Assembly (NCBI RefSeq): GCF_016107525.1
Contig: NZ_JABASR010000016.1
Span: forward strand, 22,457 to 86,456
Source of the DNA: Psychrobacter aquimaris
Lineage (GTDB): Bacteria > Pseudomonadota > Gammaproteobacteria > Pseudomonadales > Moraxellaceae
DNA: 64,000 nt
Reading direction: 5' to 3'
Shown here: in pieces, positions 19,947-29,086 of the stretch
Layout: each line of letters begins with the position of its first letter
Position numbering within the stretch: position 1 is the stretch's first letter
Position numbers and translations under genes: made by a program
Notes under the pieces: model-generated
The model's database searches: none
What the model was told of the DNA's origin: nothing
What the model saw: only the letters and a program-made list of their open reading frames with translations

Positions 19947-20843
19947 TTAGGACTGTAGAAGATTAAAACACGTTTGGCGCAACCATTGATTGTCCGCATT
20001 GTGATGGGCATACTCATGCCAATATTGCTTAATTGACCAAGAGGGAAGCTCAAAAGGCAATGGATACAAGCTGACACCAACATACTCTTGCAACAACCGC
20101 CCCATTTGCTCAGGCACGGTAGCGATAAGATTTGTACGCTGAACAATAGTCCCTAACCCTAAATGACTCGGCAAACGTAAAACAATATTTCGTTCAATAT
20201 TTAACTTTTGGATTTCATATTCAATTAAATAATGACCTGTACCACGTGGCAAAATACCTATGTGCTCTGCACTCTGATATAGCTCTAACGATAGATCATT
20301 ATTTAGAATATGTGTATTTTCAGAGTTAGCAATGACTACATAGTGTTCATCAAAAAAACGTTGTTGATAAAACCTTTCCTGTAACTGAGGTACAAAACCA
20401 ATTACCAGATCAACTTCCCCTTTACTCATGAGCAATGCAGTATCATTGTCGATAGGTACGATATCTAATTTGATAGAAGGGGCATGTTTATCAAAATAAC
20501 TTATTAAGGTGGGCACAACTGATAAGTAATGACTGTCTGTCATACTAATACGAAATGTACGTGACGCATTTAATGAATCGAAGCCCTTACTAAATTCATT
20601 GACTATCCGCATTTTTTCAATAGCTTCCACTACCAGTGGTAACATATCTCTAGCAGTATTTGTAGGCTGCATTTTGTGCCCGACTCTAACAAATAACTGA
20701 TCATCAAAATGTTGTCTTAACTTTTTAAGTCCACTACTAGCAGCAGGTTGACGGATGTTAAGCTCATGCGCAGCTTCTGAGATCGTGCCCCTTTCATATA
20801 TACTATTGAATAAGCGTAACAAACGGATATCGATATCAAACAT
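19947..20843 (-). CDS. LysR-family transcriptional regulator, probable mhp activator
   Basis: LysR-type regulator of 298 residues. The N-terminal winged helix-turn-helix (residues 4-62) reads LLRLFNSIYERGTISEAAHE with AASSGLKKLRQHFDDQLFVR, the style of the NahR/NodD-like branch. The effector-binding domain follows from about residue 90. It is upstream of and co-directional with the mhp operon, the best target candidate. E. coli MhpR is an IclR-type protein, so the regulator class differs here. Hydroxyphenylpropionate as effector is inference. There is no clear strong ribosome site before the ATG. Confidence 0.88.
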   Translation of the reverse strand: MFDIDIRLLRLFNSIYERGTISEAAHELNIRQPAASSGLKKLRQHFDDQLFVRVGHKMQPTNTARDMLPLVVEAIEKMRIVNEFSKGFDSLNASRTFRISMTDSHYLSVVPTLISYFDKHAPSIKLDIVPIDNDTALLMSKGEVDLVIGFVPQLQERFYQQRFFDEHYVVIANSENTHILNNDLSLELYQSAEHIGILPRGTGHYLIEYEIQKLNIERNIVLRLPSHLGLGTIVQRTNLIATVPEQMGRLLQEYVGVSLYPLPFELPSWSIKQYWHEYAHHNADNQWLRQTCFNLLQS

Positions 20844-21035
20844 AATTAACCTATTCAGTTTAATGTGATTATGAAGTACTGCTGTAGATACTTTGTTGAT
20901 TGACGCTAGCTAAAGCTAAATCTTAGGCAGACATTTCATAGACGAAGTGAGCATATTCGGTATAAACTTACTTCATAGACTTGACCTATGCTGTCAAGAA
21001 GATAGCAGACAACAATAGCAATCTGAGTACGATAA

Positions 21036-21068
21036 ACTCTTGTAAGCCAAGTGCTGCAAGGGTTTTTT
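21036..21068 (+). terminator. orphan rho-independent terminator-like hairpin
   Basis: ACTCTTG and CAAGGGT pair over 7 bases (one G-U) around a 14-base loop, followed by six T. No plus-strand gene lies before it, so it may end an unrecognised short transcript or be chance. Confidence 0.45.
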
Positions 21069-21280
21069 ATTACCTAGCAAACGATAGTCACCGATTAATC
21101 ACGGTATCATAGACGGTATTCATCGATACCGTCAAATGGCTAAAATAATAAAACCGTCAAGCCAAAAATTGCACCAATGACCGCAGCAAATACTTTCGGT
21201 AAAAAGAACAAACTTTCAGTAAGACAACGTCCCCAAAGGGTGTGTTTTTAGCATACGCCTTTCCTCAAATTTTAAATAAT

Positions 21281-21302
21281 AAAAAACCCTCAAATCGAGA
21301 GT
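21281..21302 (-). terminator. minus-strand rho-independent terminator-like hairpin
   Basis: Read on the minus strand, ACTCTC-GATTT-GAGGGT forms a 6-bp stem followed by a T-run. It would end a minus-strand transcript crossing 21400-21600, where only a weak 60-codon frame exists. Confidence 0.5.
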
Positions 21303-21544
21303 TATATTTTAAATAGCAAACTCACTATTAAATAGCAGACTCACTAAATGTGATGTCTGGCGCTTTGCTCATTATCGTTCCACGGCGTCTGTCATGTCAT
21401 GTCAGCACTTTTTGCTGTCTCCATACCCCGTCAATAGGATAGTTGTGCCGTTAGCTGTTTGCATTACAACTTTAACGCCGCTTCTATTTATAAGCAGCGC
21501 TTTGGTTTCATGACTGGTCACTGCTTGGATGATAAAGAGGTAAA

Positions 21545-21625
21545 GTTTGCTACTTATCAGGTTGAGCTTGATGAGGGTAAGCAATTTATCTCATGTTTCT
21601 CACCATTTTTAAAATGAGAACAATC
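21545..21625. repeat. degenerate end of the TIR element family
   Basis: From 21581 the sequence matches the right end of the 29.6-kb element: 36 of the first 38 bases from GCAATTTATCTCAT to AAAATGAG are identical. It then decays, so the terminal GGACACGCCCT is no longer intact. A shorter resemblance (TTTGC-TACTT) extends to about 21545. The left end is gone. Confidence 0.65.
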
Positions 21626-21722
21626 TCAATAAATCCATTCACACTTTTTAAACTTAATAGCATATCGCTTTCAATTTAGTCATTTTTTATGCACAACTTT
21701 AGTTCTCTAAAATAGACGCTTA

Positions 21723-21800
21723 TGGTGCATAGAAAATCATAGAAACCAATTATGGTGCAAAAAATCACCATAACTCCTGATAAAGACCGATATTGGTGCA
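21723..21800 (+). promoter_or_regulatory. cluster of NtrC-like half sites upstream of urtA
   Basis: TGGTGCA occurs at 21723, 21753 and 21794. The middle one forms a perfect TGGTG/CACCA inverted repeat with 8-bp spacing (21753-21770). The NtrC consensus is TGCACC-N4/5-GGTGCA, so these look like enhancer half sites placed 20-100 bp upstream of the sigma54-like promoter. Confidence 0.55.
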
Positions 21801-21819
21801 TTTATTTTGTATTTCATAT

Positions 21820-21835
21820 TGGCATAGATATTGAA
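21820..21835 (+). promoter_or_regulatory. sigma54-like (-24/-12) promoter of urtA
   Basis: TGGCATA-GATA-TTGAA fits TGGCACG-N4-TTGCW with exact spacing. The -24 GG is present; the -12 GC is GA. Transcription would start near 21845, leaving a leader of about 64 bases before the urtA ATG at 21909. Nitrogen-limitation control of urea uptake is a common theme, so the inference is reasonable. Confidence 0.55.
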
Positions 21836-21908
21836 GTATTAATAATAGTTAGGAATGGTTCGTTCACTCGGCCTACCAGGCTGCTACTTTATCTTTCTGG
21901 AGAAATAT

Positions 21909-23273
21909 ATGTCTTTATTGCCAACGCTTATCACTGCTACTCCTATCAATACAAACTATCGTATCGACTCAAAATTGACATCACGTTTGTCTCTACTAGC
22001 AGTAGCTGTTGTCGGCAGCTTAAGTCTTATAGGTTGTCAAAAACCTGCGGAAACTAGTGCAGAAACCAATTCTACCGCCACAAAAACGGAAACCTCTGAG
22101 ACGACTGCTACCCCAGCGGCAGACGGTGACACCATCAAAGTAGGTATCTTGCACTCTTTATCTGGAACGATGGCCATCTCTGAGACGTCCTTAAAAGATA
22201 CGGCGCTCATGACCATTGATGAAATTAACGCCAATGGCGGCGTGTTAGGTAAGCAGCTAGAGCCAATCGTCGTAGATCCCGCCTCTGATTGGCCGTTATT
22301 CGCTGAAAAAGCGCGTCAATTGCTAACCCAAGATAAAGTCGATGTGATATTTGGTGGTTGGACATCTGTGTCACGTAAGTCCGTGCTGCCTGTCGTTGAA
22401 GAACTAAATGGTTTAATGTTCTACCCTGTGCAGTACGAAGGTCAAGAGCAATCAGAAAACATTTTCTACACTGGTGCTGCACCTAACCAACAAGCCATTC
22501 CTGCCGTTGAATATTTAATGAGTCCAGAGGGCGGTAGTGCAGAACGCTTTGTCTTACTTGGGACAGACTATGTCTATCCTCGAACTACTAACCAGATACT
22601 GCGTGCTTTCTTAAAATCTAAAGGGGTCGCTGAAACAGACATCATGGAAGAATATACACCTTTCGGTTTTAGCAACTATCAGACCATCGTTGGCAACATT
22701 AAAAGCTTCTCGACGGGTAAGAAAACGGCGGTTATCTCTACCATTAATGGGGACTCAAACGTACCCTTCTATCGTGAGCTTGCCAACCAAGGCATCAAAG
22801 CCTCTGATATTCCAGTCATGGCATTCTCAGTAGGAGAAGAAGAGCTTCGCGGTATCGATACCAGCTTATTGCAAGGGCATTTAGCGTCATGGAACTACTT
22901 TATGTCAGTTAAAAATCCTGTCAACAGCGACTTCACCAAAAAGTATAAAAAATACGCGCTGGATCATAAGCTACCCAATGCTGACAAGGTCGTGACGAAC
23001 GATCCTATGGAAGCCACATACGTGGGTATCAATATGTGGAAACAAGCAGTCGAAAAAGCTGGTACTACTAATGTCGATAAAGTGCGTATTAGTATGGGAG
23101 GTCAGACTTTTGACGCGCCATCAGGGTATACATTGAAAATGGATGAAGAAAACCATCACTTATGGAAGCCTGTCATGATCGGTCAAATTCGTACCGATGG
23201 GCAGTTCGATGTGATCAGCAAAACGCCAAAAGCCATTCGGGCTGAGCCATGGAGTCAGTACATCCCTAAATAA
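21909..23273 (+). CDS. urtA: urea ABC transporter substrate-binding lipoprotein
   Basis: Periplasmic urea-binding protein of the Leu/Ile/Val-binding-like family, 454 residues. It has a signal region with lipobox LSLIGC, whose cysteine is residue 43, then a Thr/Glu/Ala-rich linker. The mature domain begins DTIKVGILHSLSGTMAISET, and GGWTSVSRKSVLPVVEE and LNGLMFYPVQYEGQE are typical of UrtA. I prefer the ATG at 21909 (GGAGA five bases upstream) over the in-frame ATG at 21855, which would start only about 10 bases past the predicted sigma54 start. First gene of urtABCDE. Confidence 0.95.
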   Translation: MSLLPTLITATPINTNYRIDSKLTSRLSLLAVAVVGSLSLIGCQKPAETSAETNSTATKTETSETTATPAADGDTIKVGILHSLSGTMAISETSLKDTALMTIDEINANGGVLGKQLEPIVVDPASDWPLFAEKARQLLTQDKVDVIFGGWTSVSRKSVLPVVEELNGLMFYPVQYEGQEQSENIFYTGAAPNQQAIPAVEYLMSPEGGSAERFVLLGTDYVYPRTTNQILRAFLKSKGVAETDIMEEYTPFGFSNYQTIVGNIKSFSTGKKTAVISTINGDSNVPFYRELANQGIKASDIPVMAFSVGEEELRGIDTSLLQGHLASWNYFMSVKNPVNSDFTKKYKKYALDHKLPNADKVVTNDPMEATYVGINMWKQAVEKAGTTNVDKVRISMGGQTFDAPSGYTLKMDEENHHLWKPVMIGQIRTDGQFDVISKTPKAIRAEPWSQYIPK

Positions 23274-23398
23274 GTTTATGGTCACTTAAACTCTAGTCCC
23301 TTAGTGGTATCAATACCAGCATCCCTTTAGCTTCTCTACTGATAAAAACAATGTTCAGTAGAGGTTAGAGGCGTGTTGACTGTAAAAAAGGAGCCATC

Positions 23399-25150
23399 AT
23401 GTCACGTTATTATTCCTATTCTAAAAGTGACGCGCAAGCCAATTACTCTTATAAGACTTTTATCATCGCCCTACTATCTTTAGCACTTTTCATCGCTATC
23501 GCATCACCTGCCTACGCTGAAGATACAATATCTTCCAACACTGTGGCAGCGACATCTAATGCTGCAAGTAATGAGACCTTACTTGCTCAAAACGAGAAGT
23601 CTTTAACCACGCCAGCTCATCTTACGATAAATAAAGGGGATGCTATCGAACAGTTCGTTGCTGCAGACTTCACTAAGCGCCAAACCATGCTCAATCAGTG
23701 GCCCGGGTCAGTTGAGAGTTTAGATACTTTGGTTGAGCTGATAAAAAATGATGAGTTATACCAAGGCAATGGCGGACAAACTTACCTACTTAACAGCGAA
23801 GATGAGTTATTTACTTACCCTGCTAAGCAGCTGACCACAGAGTGGCCCAGCGACTTGGCACAAGTAACTTTGACCAATGCACTACGCTCAGCCTTAGTAT
23901 TTGGACAAGCTAAGGTTAAGCTTGCGTCAAACGATCCTACGCAACGTATGCAGGCAGTTGCTATCTTAGCGGACAATATCGAACAGCTAGATCCAGCACT
24001 TATAAGCGCTGCTGCCACTAATGAGGAAGACGTCGACGTCAAAACGGCGTTAAATACCTTGCAAGCGAGGATTGATTTTAGAGATGGCGACGTCGCCAAA
24101 CAAATTGCCGCGCTTACCGTGCTTGCCAATAGCGATAGCCCACAAGTCTTAGTGGATGTTAAAAAGGCATTGGCGGCAGACGATATCGATCCTGTACTCA
24201 AATCTGCGTTATTAGACGCTGAAGATAGTATTGAGCAGCGCATTACCATCAGTACTTGGATCGGTCATCTTTTCACCGGTCTTAGCACTGCGAGTGTCTT
24301 ACTTCTCGCCGCTTTAGGGCTTGCCATTACCTTTGGGCTGCTTGGTGTCATCAATATGGCTCACGGCGAGCTGATTATGATTGGCGCTTACTCTACTTAT
24401 GTAGTGCAAAATCTGTTTCAAGCTTATTTTCCCAGTATGACAGGGTGGTATCTTGTTGCCGCTATACCTGTTGCTTTTTTAGTTAGTGCCATTATTGGCA
24501 TGGTTATCGAACGGATCGTTATTCGCCCCCTTTACGGTCGTGAGCTTGAAACCTTACTAGCAACCTTCGGTGTCAGTCTGATTCTTATGCAGTTGGTTCG
24601 GATGATATTTGGCGCGCAAAATGTCGAAGTCAGCAATGTCGACTGGTTGAGCGGGGCCTATCAAGTGTCCTCAAGCCTTGTACTCCCCTTCAACCGTATC
24701 GCTATTATCGGCTTTACTATCATCATTCTTATGCTATTGGTGTACTTACTTAACAAGACTCGCTTCGGGTTGTTTGTACGCGCCGTGACTCAAAATCGGC
24801 AAATGGCCCGTGCGGTTGGTATTTCATCTGCCCGTATCGATATGTTGGCTTTTGGACTTGGCTCAGGTCTCGCTGGTCTCGCTGGTTGTGCTTTAGCGCA
24901 AGTGGGCAACGTCGGACCTGACTTAGGCCAGACTTATATTATTGATGCGTTCTTAGTCGTCGTGGTTGGCGGTGTTGGGCAAGTATGGGGCGCGGTATTG
25001 GCATCCTTAGGTCTTGGTATCAGTGGCACTGTGCTTGAGATTGGCATTGGTGCTGTGATGGCTAAGATTGTATTACTGGTTCTTGTGATTTTGTTTATTC
25101 AGAAACGTCCACAAGGTTTATTCGCCCTCAAAGGCCGTTTTGTAGACTAA
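23399..25150 (+). CDS. urtB: urea ABC transporter permease UrtB
   Basis: Inner-membrane permease of 583 residues of the LivH type. A signal-like hydrophobic stretch (residues 20-39) ends at AYAE. A roughly 230-residue helical extracytoplasmic region follows, a normal feature of proteobacterial UrtB, though this one is on the long side. The membrane domain starts near residue 285; it carries LGLAITFGLLGVINMAHGEL and ends LFIQKRPQGLFALKGRFVD. Preceded by AAGGAG. Pairs with UrtC, whose gene starts 10 bp downstream. Confidence 0.95.
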   Translation: MSRYYSYSKSDAQANYSYKTFIIALLSLALFIAIASPAYAEDTISSNTVAATSNAASNETLLAQNEKSLTTPAHLTINKGDAIEQFVAADFTKRQTMLNQWPGSVESLDTLVELIKNDELYQGNGGQTYLLNSEDELFTYPAKQLTTEWPSDLAQVTLTNALRSALVFGQAKVKLASNDPTQRMQAVAILADNIEQLDPALISAAATNEEDVDVKTALNTLQARIDFRDGDVAKQIAALTVLANSDSPQVLVDVKKALAADDIDPVLKSALLDAEDSIEQRITISTWIGHLFTGLSTASVLLLAALGLAITFGLLGVINMAHGELIMIGAYSTYVVQNLFQAYFPSMTGWYLVAAIPVAFLVSAIIGMVIERIVIRPLYGRELETLLATFGVSLILMQLVRMIFGAQNVEVSNVDWLSGAYQVSSSLVLPFNRIAIIGFTIIILMLLVYLLNKTRFGLFVRAVTQNRQMARAVGISSARIDMLAFGLGSGLAGLAGCALAQVGNVGPDLGQTYIIDAFLVVVVGGVGQVWGAVLASLGLGISGTVLEIGIGAVMAKIVLLVLVILFIQKRPQGLFALKGRFVD

Positions 25151-25160
25151 GGAGAACCTC

Positions 25161-26231
25161 ATGCGTTTCGCTCAATTATTATCTGATTCCCCACGTAATT
25201 CCATTTTGATTGGTCTGTGTTTTTTGGTGCTGCTGATATTGCCTTGGCTCCATCTACTACCTGAAACCTCTAGTTTGCACCTGTCTGCTTACTGGATAAC
25301 TTTGATTGGTAAAATAATGGCACTTGCCATGGTAGCACTGGCTTTAGACTTGGTCTGGGGCTATGCCGGTATCTTAAGCTTAGGTCATGGTCTTTATTTT
25401 GCGCTAGGAGGTTATGCCTTTGGTATGTACTTGACGCGAGAAACTGCTGGCACGGGCTTGCCAGACTTTATGCGTTTCTTAAGTTGGACCGAATTGCCAT
25501 GGTATTGGGCAGGCACTCAACATTTCTGGTGGGCCATGGCTCTAGTGGTACTAGTTCCAGGTCTGGTCGCTTTTATATTTGGTTTCTTTGCCTTTCGCTC
25601 AAAAATCAAAGGGGTTTATTTTTCGATTATTACTCAGGCCATGACCTACGCAGCAGCCTTATTATTCTTCCGTAACGAAACAGGCTTTGGTGGTAACAAT
25701 GGCTTCACAGGTTTTACGACGCTATTAGGTTATGACATCACTGCCTCTTCAACGAGGGCTGTGCTGTGCTTTACGACCGCTTTGGCGCTGCTACTGTCAT
25801 ATCTTGGGCTACGCTATCTTATGAGCCAGCCTTATGGGCGTGTGCTCGGTGCCATCCGTGATAGTGAAAATCGCTTGCAATATCTAGGCTATCGCACGCT
25901 TTGGTACAAGCTTTCAGCTTGGGTATTGTCTGCAATAATAGCTGGTATCGCTGGTGCGCTATATGTACCGCAAGTTGGCATCATTAATCCAGGCGAGATG
26001 AACCCCGTCAACTCTATCGAGATGGCAGTATGGGTGGCTGCTGGAGGCAGAGGTTCATTAATCGGTGCCATTGTAGGCGCTGGTACAATTAATGTGATTA
26101 AAACGTATTTTACCGTCGCCTATCCGGAGTTTTGGTTGCTTATTCTGGGCGGATTATTTGTGGTGGTTACTTTATTTTTACCTAACGGCATCATTGGTGT
26201 ACTTGATCGTCTTAAGAAGGAAAAAGAATAA
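25161..26231 (+). CDS. urtC: urea ABC transporter permease UrtC
   Basis: Second permease, LivM type, 356 residues, with about ten hydrophobic segments. Characteristic stretches are LALDLVWGYAGILSLGHGLYF (near residues 57-77), the cytoplasmic-loop FRNETGFGGNNGFTGF near residue 172 and GRVLGAIRDSENRLQYLGY near residue 228, which is the ATPase-contact region. The stop codon shares a base with the urtD ATG (TAATG), indicating coupled translation. Confidence 0.95.
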   Translation: MRFAQLLSDSPRNSILIGLCFLVLLILPWLHLLPETSSLHLSAYWITLIGKIMALAMVALALDLVWGYAGILSLGHGLYFALGGYAFGMYLTRETAGTGLPDFMRFLSWTELPWYWAGTQHFWWAMALVVLVPGLVAFIFGFFAFRSKIKGVYFSIITQAMTYAAALLFFRNETGFGGNNGFTGFTTLLGYDITASSTRAVLCFTTALALLLSYLGLRYLMSQPYGRVLGAIRDSENRLQYLGYRTLWYKLSAWVLSAIIAGIAGALYVPQVGIINPGEMNPVNSIEMAVWVAAGGRGSLIGAIVGAGTINVIKTYFTVAYPEFWLLILGGLFVVVTLFLPNGIIGVLDRLKKEKE

Positions 26232-27196
26232 TGTCAATAATATCTAATAATACTACTTTCCAAAAGACTGCTAACGATGGACTTATTAAAAATGTAAATA
26301 ATCCTAGTATTAATAAGCCAATGGAAAATCTTGAAAATGCAAACAACATAACGATTGCAGAAACCACGCCTACCCAACCAGTCACTACTTTGGCTGAAGA
26401 TTATGGAGATAGTGGCGGCTTCGCTCAACCTGTTTCTAAATCAGGTCCAGATATGAGACATGGGATTGCGCTTTATTTGGAAGACGTTAGTGTGTGGTTT
26501 GACTCGTTTCGGGCACTCAATGATTTATCGTTATATATTGAGGCGGGCGAGCTACGCTGCATCATCGGTCCTAATGGCGCAGGTAAGACGACGTTAATGG
26601 ATGTTATCACTGGTAAAACGCGGCCGACAAAAGGTAGCGCATTTTTTGGTCAAGTACATAATTTAGCAAAACTATCTACCGAAGAAATAGCCGAAGCAGG
26701 CATTGGTCGTAAGTTTCAAAAACCTACCGTATTTGAGAAATTTACCGTGCTCGACAACTTAATGCTGGCGGCGCCAAAAGACAAACGGGTGTCAAAAAGC
26801 TGGTTTACCAAAATTGATGCTGAAATCAAAGATACGCTTGACTCAACATTAGCTCAAATACGCTTAAAAGATATGATCAACAAGCCAGCTGGACTGTTAT
26901 CTCATGGTCAAAAACAGTGGTTAGAAATTGGGATGTTACTGATGCAGAGACCAAAACTTATTTTACTTGACGAGCCAGTAGCAGGCATGACAGATGCCGA
27001 AACTGAACATACCGCTGAGTTATGTCTGCGCCTTAAAAAGAATCACACCTTAATCGTGGTTGAACATGACATGACTTTCATTGACGCCATAAGTGAAAAA
27101 GTAACGGTCTTAGCAAATGGTGCTATTTTGGCTGAAGGGACGTTAGCTGACGTACAGAACAATGAAGCCGTTATTGAAACTTACTTGGGTCGATAG
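26231..27196 (+). CDS. urtD: urea ABC transporter ATPase UrtD
   Basis: ABC ATPase of 321 residues. The ATPase core begins near residue 80: Walker A GPNGAGKTTLMD (near residues 112-123), the signature region LLSHGQKQWLEIGMLLMQ with SHGQ in place of SGGQ as is usual for UrtD, Walker B LILLDEPVAGMT and switch histidine VVEHDM. The N-terminal 74 residues are an Asn/Thr-rich, low-complexity extension not seen in usual 250-residue UrtD. AAGGA stands nine bases before the ATG and the start is coupled to urtC, so the extension seems to be translated. M75 is a possible shorter start. Confidence 0.93.
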   Translation: MSIISNNTTFQKTANDGLIKNVNNPSINKPMENLENANNITIAETTPTQPVTTLAEDYGDSGGFAQPVSKSGPDMRHGIALYLEDVSVWFDSFRALNDLSLYIEAGELRCIIGPNGAGKTTLMDVITGKTRPTKGSAFFGQVHNLAKLSTEEIAEAGIGRKFQKPTVFEKFTVLDNLMLAAPKDKRVSKSWFTKIDAEIKDTLDSTLAQIRLKDMINKPAGLLSHGQKQWLEIGMLLMQRPKLILLDEPVAGMTDAETEHTAELCLRLKKNHTLIVVEHDMTFIDAISEKVTVLANGAILAEGTLADVQNNEAVIETYLGR

Positions 27197-27242
27197 TCGA
27201 TAGTAGTGCTTAGAAATAGACCTAAAAAATAAGGGTAGTTAT

Positions 27243-27941
27243 ATGTTAGAAATTAATGCTATAAATCAATATTACGGCGGCAGTCACATCTTACGTGATG
27301 TCACCCTAGCCGCACCAGTAGGAGAATGTAGCGTCGTACTGGGTCGTAATGGCGTCGGTAAAACCACCTTGCTTAAATGCTTGATGGGCATCCTACCAAT
27401 AAGATCCGGTGAAATTTTATTAGACGGTAAGGATATTAGTAAGATGACGCCTGAGCAGCGTGTGCGCGCAGGACTGGCTTATGTGCCGCAAGGACGTGAT
27501 ATCTTTTCCACTTTGACCGTTGAAGAAAACATCCTCATTGGAATGGCAAAATTCTCTCAACGTAAAGCGAGTAAAGTACCTAAACACTTATATGATGTAT
27601 TTCCAGTGCTGGATGAAATGAAACATCGCCGCGGTGGTGATCTATCAGGCGGTCAGCAGCAGCAACTCGCTATTGCTCGTGCACTTGCTTCAGAGCCTCG
27701 CGTGCTAGTACTTGATGAGCCTACTGAAGGTATTCAACCGTCAATCATTAAAGACATCGGTAGAGTCATTCGGAGTCTTGCTAATAAAGGCGATATGGCA
27801 ATCGTTTTAGTCGAGCAGTTTTATGAGTTTGCTGAAGAGCTTGCTGATAACTATACCGTGCTTTCTAGAGGACAAGTGGTTGCCCAAGGGGCTGGATGTG
27901 ACATGGCAGAAAACAATATTCAAGAATTGGTGGCAATCTAG
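27243..27941 (+). CDS. urtE: urea ABC transporter ATPase UrtE
   Basis: Second ATPase, LivF type, 232 residues. Walker A GRNGVGKTTLLKCLMG (near residues 35-50), signature LSGGQQQQLAIARALAS (near residue 136), Walker B VLVLDEPTEGIQPS and VLVEQFYEFAEELAD are all standard. It forms the heterodimeric motor with UrtD. About 130 bp separate it from ureD, so the urt and ure genes may share read-through or be two units. Confidence 0.95.
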   Translation: MLEINAINQYYGGSHILRDVTLAAPVGECSVVLGRNGVGKTTLLKCLMGILPIRSGEILLDGKDISKMTPEQRVRAGLAYVPQGRDIFSTLTVEENILIGMAKFSQRKASKVPKHLYDVFPVLDEMKHRRGGDLSGGQQQQLAIARALASEPRVLVLDEPTEGIQPSIIKDIGRVIRSLANKGDMAIVLVEQFYEFAEELADNYTVLSRGQVVAQGAGCDMAENNIQELVAI

Positions 27942-28069
27942 TTAGCAGCCACTAGGTTCTGCGTATTGAACAAAATTTTGAGAAAATAATATACCTTATA
28001 TTTTTATTAGTGGTCATAATTGGATTTAGGGTTTGACAATATACTGCATAGCTTCAAGGATATTATATT

Positions 28070-29086
28070 TTGACTTGGCAATCCTCACTACAGCTTCATT
28101 TCGACTGCGCCTCTAATACTGCAAAAACTCGACTGTATCATCGCGCCCATACTGGTGCATTAATGGTGCAGCGTGCGCTTTATCCTGAGCCTGATAGTCA
28201 AGCAGCGATTTGCCATATTTATGTGTTGTATCCTCCTGCTGGCATTGCCGATGATGACCGCTTAACATTGGAATTTAACCTAAAATCTAATAGCCATGCG
28301 GTGATTACTACCCCTGGAGCTGGCAAATGGTATGGGCAACGGCAGTCATTACGATTCTCTAAACCCAACGATTTATCAAAACCTACCGAGGGCACTCAAG
28401 CGACAACTAGCAACAACTCCGACCATCCTCTCGACAATAACTCTGGCTCACATATTATCGACAATACTTTCAACAATGCCGTCAGCGCAGAACAATCTAT
28501 CGACGCCCGCCTCGATGATCACGCTGTTCTTGAATGGCTACCTCAAGAAAGCATTTATTACGATTATTCCGACTCTAATGCCAATAATCGCTTTTATTTA
28601 GCTAAGACGGCAAGTTTGTTGACTTGGGATATTGCGGTGTTTGGACGTCAAGCGCATCAAGAGACTTTTGCTAATGGTCATTATGCCAACCGCTTGGAGA
28701 TATGGCGCGATTGCAATTTATTAGTCAGTGAATGCACCTCTCAGCAAGCAAATACCCGCTGGTTCACCTCACCATTAGGACTGAATAATCAACATGTTCA
28801 TGGCTCTTTTTGGGCAATACCTAGCACAGAGGTCATTGCATTAGAACTACAGAATAATCCGCTCAAGCTTGGTCAGTATTTAGATGCCACTATTACCGAG
28901 ATACGCAGTCTCATTGATACACAGTCATTACCTATTTATTGTACCCACAATTTTCAAGGTATCAATTGCCGTTATCTAGGGGCAGATGTGCGTGCCTGCT
29001 TTGAAGCTTTTTACCAAGTCCGCGAGCTTATAAGGTCTACATGGTATGCGCTTGAGCCTCATCGACCAAGGATTTGGGATACCTAA
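28070..29086 (+). CDS. ureD: urease accessory protein UreD
   Basis: Urease maturation chaperone of 338 residues that acts with UreF and UreG to load nickel into apo-urease. Recognisable family segments are RLYHRAHTGALMVQRALYPE (residues 21-40), YPPAGIADDDRL, ITTPGAGKWYG (near residue 86), NRLEIWRDCNLLVSE and the C-terminal GADVRACFEAFYQVRELIR. It contains a poorly conserved Ser/Asn/Thr-rich insertion around residues 105-150. The start is a TTG nine bases after AAGGA, unusual in this operon. First urease gene. Confidence 0.93.
   Translation: MTWQSSLQLHFDCASNTAKTRLYHRAHTGALMVQRALYPEPDSQAAICHIYVLYPPAGIADDDRLTLEFNLKSNSHAVITTPGAGKWYGQRQSLRFSKPNDLSKPTEGTQATTSNNSDHPLDNNSGSHIIDNTFNNAVSAEQSIDARLDDHAVLEWLPQESIYYDYSDSNANNRFYLAKTASLLTWDIAVFGRQAHQETFANGHYANRLEIWRDCNLLVSECTSQQANTRWFTSPLGLNNQHVHGSFWAIPSTEVIALELQNNPLKLGQYLDATITEIRSLIDTQSLPIYCTHNFQGINCRYLGADVRACFEAFYQVRELIRSTWYALEPHRPRIWDT

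Larger units (their letters stand above)
20844..21908. other. 1.06-kb region between the LysR gene and urtA
   Basis: No convincing gene. It contains a plus-strand terminator-like hairpin (21036-21068), a perfect 8-bp-stem hairpin GACGGTAT/ATACCGTC (21112-21133), a minus-strand terminator (21281-21302), a TIR-element remnant (21545-21625), and the urtA promoter elements (21723-21835). Two weak minus-strand frames occur: about 30 codons ending at 21140 with a hydrophobic tail, and 60 codons at 21402-21584 whose start overlaps the element remnant. I recognise neither. Confidence 0.6.

Noticed and set aside
21402..21584. 60-codon minus-strand frame before a minus-strand terminator
   Set aside because: Its start overlaps the decayed TIR element and no family is recognised; noted only in the regional entry.
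23815..24249. 144-codon frame antisense to urtB
   Set aside because: Ser/Ala/Cys-rich antisense frame over the UrtB N-terminal domain, without a start signal.
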